NCBI GenBank assembly: GCA_030692365.1
Contig: JAUYCC010000090.1
Location: 1-64,000, forward strand
Length of the DNA stretch: 64,000 nt
Reading direction: 5' to 3'
Origin: Pelolinea sp.
Lineage (GTDB): Bacteria; Chloroflexota; Anaerolineae; Anaerolineales; Anaerolineaceae
Shown: positions 60,463 to 64,000 of the stretch, in pieces
Layout: each line of letters begins with the position of its first letter
Position numbering within the stretch: the stretch's first letter is position 1
The notes under the pieces: model-generated
Database searches by the model: none
What the model saw: only the letters and a program-made list of their open reading frames with translations
Told to the model about the DNA's origin: nothing
Position numbers and translations under genes: made by a program

Positions 60463-61383
60463 ATGAAAAAAAGATTTGCACAAGTAATGCTTGTTCTACT
60501 GGTAGGGTTGCTCCCGGTCAGCTGCGGTCCAACCAAAGCCCAGTCAGGCCCCATCACCCTCATCGACGGACTGGACAGGCAGGTCAGTCTGGACACGCCT
60601 GCCAAAAAAATCGTATCCCTGTCACCGCCCATCACCGAAATGCTGTTCGCGGTGGGCGCCGGGGAGCAGGTCACCGGCCGCGATACCTTCTCGGATTACC
60701 CCGAAAGCGCCAAGGCGCTGCCGGACATCGGCGGCAGTTATGGAAAATATAACCTCGAAACCATCGTCAGCCTGGCGCCCGACCTGGTGATCGCGGGTGC
60801 GATCAATACCCCTGAACTGGTCCAATCACTCGAAGACGTGGGGCTTAAAGTCTATTACCTTGCCAACCCCTCAAACCTGGATGGCACCTTCACGGCGCTC
60901 CAGACACTTGGAGCTCTCAGCGGCCATGCCAAAGAAGCAGACAAGCTGGTCAAAGATTTACGCTCTCGCGTGGACGCGGTGAAAGCTTCCCTGAAAGATG
61001 TTGCGATTAAACCAACCGTGTACTACGAACTGGACGCGACCGACCCGGCAAAGCCCTATACGCCCGGACCTGGCACGTTCTATACCGCACTGATTGAAGC
61101 CGCCGGCGGCGTAAACATCGGCGCTTCGTTATCCGGCGAATGGGCACAGATCGGGTTGGAAGCACTGCTCACTACTGACCCTGACCTCATCCTGCTGGGT
61201 GACGCCATGTGGGGTATCACACCAGATTCCGTCGCACAGCGCCCCGGCTGGGACGCGCTGACCGCTGTTAAGGAAGGGCGGGTGCTGCCCTTTGATGACA
61301 ATCTCATCGCCCGCATCGGCCCGCGCCAGGTGGACGGCCTGGAAGCGCTGGCCAGAGTTCTGCACCCCGAAGCCTTTAAATAA
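60463..61383 (+). CDS. btuF: Cobalamin ABC transporter substrate-binding lipoprotein (BtuF-like)
   Basis: A 306-aa periplasmic-binding-type protein with signal peptide and lipobox PVSC. Features: ITLIDGLDRQVSLDTPAKKI, IVSLSPPITEMLFAVGAGEQ and DLVIAGAINTPELVQ, typical of class III binding proteins for B12, haem and siderophores. The cobalamin riboswitch upstream makes B12 or a cobinamide the likely ligand. Starts the btuFCD-like operon. Confidence 0.9.
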   Translation: MKKRFAQVMLVLLVGLLPVSCGPTKAQSGPITLIDGLDRQVSLDTPAKKIVSLSPPITEMLFAVGAGEQVTGRDTFSDYPESAKALPDIGGSYGKYNLETIVSLAPDLVIAGAINTPELVQSLEDVGLKVYYLANPSNLDGTFTALQTLGALSGHAKEADKLVKDLRSRVDAVKASLKDVAIKPTVYYELDATDPAKPYTPGPGTFYTALIEAAGGVNIGASLSGEWAQIGLEALLTTDPDLILLGDAMWGITPDSVAQRPGWDALTAVKEGRVLPFDDNLIARIGPRQVDGLEALARVLHPEAFK

Positions 61384-61386
61384 ATC

Positions 61387-62412
61387 ATGTCAAAATTTGC
61401 CCGCCCCCTGGTGTTAACCTTTGCTATCCTGCTGGTGGCTGTGCTGCTCAGCATCGGGGTGGGCAGCGTTTTCATCCCTTTTAAAACTATCCTCAACACC
61501 CTGTGGGACGCTCTGCGCGGGCTTCAACCAGCAACACTGGAGGCTGAAAAACTGCGCGTTATCCTGTTCACTCTGCGCCTGCCGCGAACGCTGCTGATGG
61601 CGTTCACCGGGGCGGCTCTGGCTGGCAGTGGCGCCGCGTACCAGGGGCTGTTCCGCAATCCGCTGGCTGACCCATACCTGATCGGCGCGGCCTCCGGCGC
61701 GGGATTGGGCGCGGTTGTATCCCTCTCTTCCAAATGGCCGTCCAGCGTGCTTGGCTTTCTGGCAGTACCGCTGACCGCCTTCATTGGCGCCCTGTTGACC
61801 GTCTTTACGGTTTACACGCTGGCAAAGGTCGGCAAGACCCTGCCTGTTACTAACCTAATTTTGGCCGGTGTGGCAGTATCCTCTTTTGCTACAGCCTTAA
61901 CCTCTTTCCTGATGATTAACTCGAGCGGCGAGCTGCGCCGCTCACTGGTGTGGCTTTTGGGCGGCTCCAACCTGGCTGGCTGGAAGCCACTGATCGGCCA
62001 GTTACCCTATGTCCTCATTGGCCTTGCCGCGCTGCTGGCCATGTCTTACCAGCTGAATGTGCTGCAGCTTGGAGATGAACAGGCGCAGCAATTAGGTGTG
62101 AACGTATCCCGCAGCAGGACGATTATTATCCTGGCAGCCACACTCGTCACCGCGGCCGCGGTGGCATTCACGGGCATCATCGGGTTCGTCGGGCTGGTGG
62201 TGCCGCACATCATACGGCGCTTGTGGGGTGGTGACGCGCGCCGCCTGATGCCTCTCTCTATCTTGGGTGGAGCAGCCTTTCTGCTGCTGGCAGACATCCT
62301 GGCGCGCACACTGATGGCGCCACAGGAACTACCGGTGGGTATCATCACAGCCCTGGCCGGCGCGCCCTTCTTCCTGGTTATCCTGCGCCAATCGCGGCGG
62401 GAGGTGTGGTAA
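61387..62412 (+). CDS. btuC: Cobalamin ABC transporter permease (BtuC/FecCD family)
   Basis: A 341-aa FecCD-family permease with about ten helices: RLPRTLLMAFTGAALAGSGA, QGLFRNPLADPYLIGAASGA, and the cytoplasmic FIGFVGLVVPHIIRRLWGGD-like segment (GIIGFVGLVVPHIIRRLWGG) that meets the ATPase. Three bases after btuF, three before the ATPase gene. Confidence 0.94.
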   Translation: MSKFARPLVLTFAILLVAVLLSIGVGSVFIPFKTILNTLWDALRGLQPATLEAEKLRVILFTLRLPRTLLMAFTGAALAGSGAAYQGLFRNPLADPYLIGAASGAGLGAVVSLSSKWPSSVLGFLAVPLTAFIGALLTVFTVYTLAKVGKTLPVTNLILAGVAVSSFATALTSFLMINSSGELRRSLVWLLGGSNLAGWKPLIGQLPYVLIGLAALLAMSYQLNVLQLGDEQAQQLGVNVSRSRTIIILAATLVTAAAVAFTGIIGFVGLVVPHIIRRLWGGDARRLMPLSILGGAAFLLLADILARTLMAPQELPVGIITALAGAPFFLVILRQSRREVW

Positions 62413-62415
62413 GCC

Positions 62416-63186
62416 ATGCTGCTTAGAGTAAACCTCCAAAAAGCGGGATATGCCAACAAGGTTGTGCTCAGGGATATTCGCTTCGAGCTGCCCGCCGGCC
62501 GCATTCTGGCGCTCATCGGCCCCAATGGGTCAGGCAAGACAACGCTCATCCGCGCGCTCAGCGGGGTGCTGCCGGTGGTTGAAGGTGAGCTGCACATCAA
62601 TGGCACTGACCTTGCCAGCGCGAACCAGCAGGAACGCGCCCGCCTTCTGGCAGTGGTGCCTCAGTCCACCTATATTCCGCCAACTTTCACTGTAGATGAG
62701 GTAGTGATGATGGGGCGTACACCCTACATCAACTGGCTGGGCAGTACTTCTCAAAAGGATAAAGAGGTCATCGGGAGAGCCATGGCATTGACCGATGTCA
62801 CGCGCTTTAAGGGGCGCTTGTGTGGAGAGCTTTCCGCCGGTGAGCGCCAGCGCGTCATTCTGGCGCGCGCCCTGGCGCAGGATACGCCTGTTCTGCTGAT
62901 GGATGAACCCACCTCACACCTCGACCTGCGCTACCAGATTGAATTTCTGGAACTGTCAGTTTCGCTGGCTTATGAACAGAACAAAACTGTGTTAATCGCG
63001 CTGCATGACCTGAACCTGGCGGCGCGTTTTGGGGATGAGGTGCTGGCGATGAAAGACGGCACCACCGCGGCACTGGGAAAAACGGAGGATATTCTTGAAC
63101 CAGCTACCATTGAACGCATTTACGGGCTGCCGGTGGATGTATTTAAGTCGCCGGACAAGCGCAGAACCGTCGTGATCCCGTCCTGA
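62416..63186 (+). CDS. btuD: Cobalamin ABC transporter ATP-binding protein (BtuD-like)
   Basis: A 256-aa ABC ATPase: Walker A GPNGSGKTTLIRAL, Q-loop VVPQSTYIPP, signature LSAGERQRVILARAL, Walker B LLMDEPTSHLD, H-loop IALHDLNLAARF. Its stop at 63184-63186 lies at the very junction with a tRNA-Arg 3' fragment, so the last few codons may have been changed by an integration event. Confidence 0.93.
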   Translation: MLLRVNLQKAGYANKVVLRDIRFELPAGRILALIGPNGSGKTTLIRALSGVLPVVEGELHINGTDLASANQQERARLLAVVPQSTYIPPTFTVDEVVMMGRTPYINWLGSTSQKDKEVIGRAMALTDVTRFKGRLCGELSAGERQRVILARALAQDTPVLLMDEPTSHLDLRYQIEFLELSVSLAYEQNKTVLIALHDLNLAARFGDEVLAMKDGTTAALGKTEDILEPATIERIYGLPVDVFKSPDKRRTVVIPS

Positions 63187-63233
63187 GTGCCTGACTTCGA
63201 ATCAGAAAGTTGTGGGTTCGAATCCCACCGAGG
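63185..63233 (+). pseudogene. 3' half of a tRNA-Arg (anticodon TCG): likely integration scar
   Basis: The sequence runs from the end of a D arm (GAGTGC) through the anticodon stem-loop CTGACTTCGAATCAG (anticodon TCG), the variable region AAAGTT, a perfect T arm GTGGGTTCGAATCCCAC, and a 3' acceptor strand CGAGGGC with G discriminator. The 5' acceptor strand and D stem are missing: btuD occupies that place. There is no stable full cloverleaf. Such 3' tRNA halves are typical of attachment sites left by tRNA-targeting integrases. Confidence 0.8.
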
Positions 63234-63236
63234 GCG

Positions 63237-63529
63237 CAAAATTTGTCCTCATATTTTTGATTTATTCCCACATTTGGTTGTAATTTTATCTTTGAGGGAT
63301 CTCTTGGTTTCTGCAGGCACAATCGAGTACGCTCGGATACAAATGTTTATTTTTTCCTACTGATTTTTATCTATTTTATGAATTGCAGCAATCATTACCG
63401 TTGCAACGACTCTATCTTTCGTTTCATCTTAATCTTTTTCCTTTTTGTGGCTGGACTAATTTTTAATCACTAATAAGACTTTCAATCATTAAGGATAGAG
63501 AAATACTTGATCAGAGAAGATTAACTTGG
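63237..63529. other. AT-rich stretch without a gene
   Basis: About 290 bases of low-GC sequence between the tRNA fragment and the convergent membrane gene. I see no ORF with a start and Shine-Dalgarno, no clear promoter and no terminal repeats. Its composition contrasts with the btu genes, consistent with a boundary between old and imported DNA. Confidence 0.5.
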
Positions 63530-64000
63530 TCATCGTGCTTTCTTTTTCCAATAACAATATAAAACATATCCGATAGAGGACAGCGCCAATAATGCTAAAG
63601 GCAACAGAGGGGTGCTATAACGGGGAGCATATGATGTGGGGCGAACAAAAATATAAGCTAAAAACAAACCTGCAATGATAAAGGCAAAGCGCATATCTTT
63701 TCGACGTAGTATAGATACCTTAAAAAGCGGTGTTATAAGGGCTGAAAGGGTACCTGCGCAAAGAGGAATAGCTAATAATAGATTATCCAATAAGCTATGT
63801 TTTATTAGGTCTTTCGAGCGGCCGCCCAAAAGTATGTCAGACCAGCCATCAAATATGGAATTTATCCCGGTATGATGGGTATCACTGGCACTTAGAAGAA
63901 AATTCGGATTATTAGTTCTATATAAAAAGTAGAGAGAAAATAAAGGCAGCATGAGCGCAAAACCATACCCCACTATTAATTTCCAGCGCGAAAGGCAAAT
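63530..64000 (-). CDS. Integral membrane protein, possibly a glycosyltransferase, C-terminal part
   Basis: The open frame runs from the stop at 63530 to the window edge without a convincing start (GTG 63973 is possible, but the frame stays open upstream). It contains at least three hydrophobic segments (FALMLPLFSLYFLY, LLLAIPLCAGTLSALITPLF, FAFIIAGLFLAYIFV) and a terminal helix (LLPLALLALSSIGYVLYCYW) followed by basic WKKKAR. The segment FVRPTSYAPRYSTPLLPLAL resembles the end of GT39/ArnT-type polyprenyl-phosphate-sugar transferases. Partial. Confidence 0.6.
   Translation of the reverse strand: MCLSRWKLIVGYGFALMLPLFSLYFLYRTNNPNFLLSASDTHHTGINSIFDGWSDILLGGRSKDLIKHSLLDNLLLAIPLCAGTLSALITPLFKVSILRRKDMRFAFIIAGLFLAYIFVRPTSYAPRYSTPLLPLALLALSSIGYVLYCYWKKKAR

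Noticed and set aside
63185-63233. Complete tRNA-Arg gene
   Set aside because: No 5' acceptor or D-stem sequence pairs with the 3' half; the bases upstream are the coding end of btuD.

Overview
The window looks like a chromosomal segment of a Chloroflexota bacterium, most probably class Anaerolineae. This is inferred from gene content and style: moderate GC with AT-rich islands, many small overlapping operons, a PolB2-like polymerase operon, DUF177 next to a primary sigma factor, a lipoprotein penicillin-binding protein with an NTF2-like N-terminus, and large lipoprotein family-5 binding proteins. No 16S gene is present, so the assignment is provisional.

Layout. 1-4700: a 160 bp element with terminal inverted repeats, a Fic protein with twin operator palindromes, tRNA-Ser(CGA), then an AT-rich defence island of an Xre regulator, McrB and McrC. 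4700-6780: a phage replisome-organizer-like gene, then a gene-poor stretch of GC-rich dispersed repeats surrounding a DUF559 endonuclease gene broken by an amber codon. 6781-10625: a three-gene operon of a catalytically degenerate family-B DNA polymerase (PolB2-like), a small helical protein and a RecA-fold protein without a P-loop. The same 18-bp palindromic operator and the same leaderless promoter layout occur upstream of a neighbouring LuxR-type regulator. This is the most interesting system in the window and resembles a damage-inducible mutasome.

11100-14250: a NifU-like protein, recO, cdd, glmU and tRNA-Gln. 14300-23000: an oligopeptide ABC transporter (two permeases, two ATPases, two lipoprotein binding proteins). 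23000-36400: rsgA, PBP, maf, a Zn-dehydrogenase, a FemX/BioF2-like acyltransferase, an M20 peptidase, a broken Gln/Gly-rich gene, a methyltransferase, an Elp3-like enzyme, an alpha/beta hydrolase, rpoD and DUF177. 36400-44300: rdgB, a membrane protein, rarA, a doubly broken EamA transporter with a His-rich tail, zinc-ribbon proteins, a VOC protein, an internally deleted GIN-domain lipoprotein, a TolB-like lipoprotein and a YcgN-like protein.

44300-48600: a second defence spot, with an IS30 remnant, an Abi-type protein and a type IIG restriction-modification enzyme. 48600-59730: a P5C dehydrogenase, a tandem series of histidine phosphatases and HAD hydrolases, then sbcD-sbcC in an overlapping operon with two glycosyltransferases. 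59730-64000: a canonical promoter, cobalamin riboswitch and terminator controlling a B12 ABC importer (btuF-btuC-btuD-like). The importer is followed at once by the 3' half of a tRNA-Arg, which looks like an integration scar, then an AT-rich stretch and the end of a membrane protein that runs off the window.

A recurrent theme is gene erosion: five genes carry a nonsense codon, frameshift, truncation or internal deletion whose intact form can be reconstructed. All calls come from reading the sequence and from remembered family knowledge; no database search was run.
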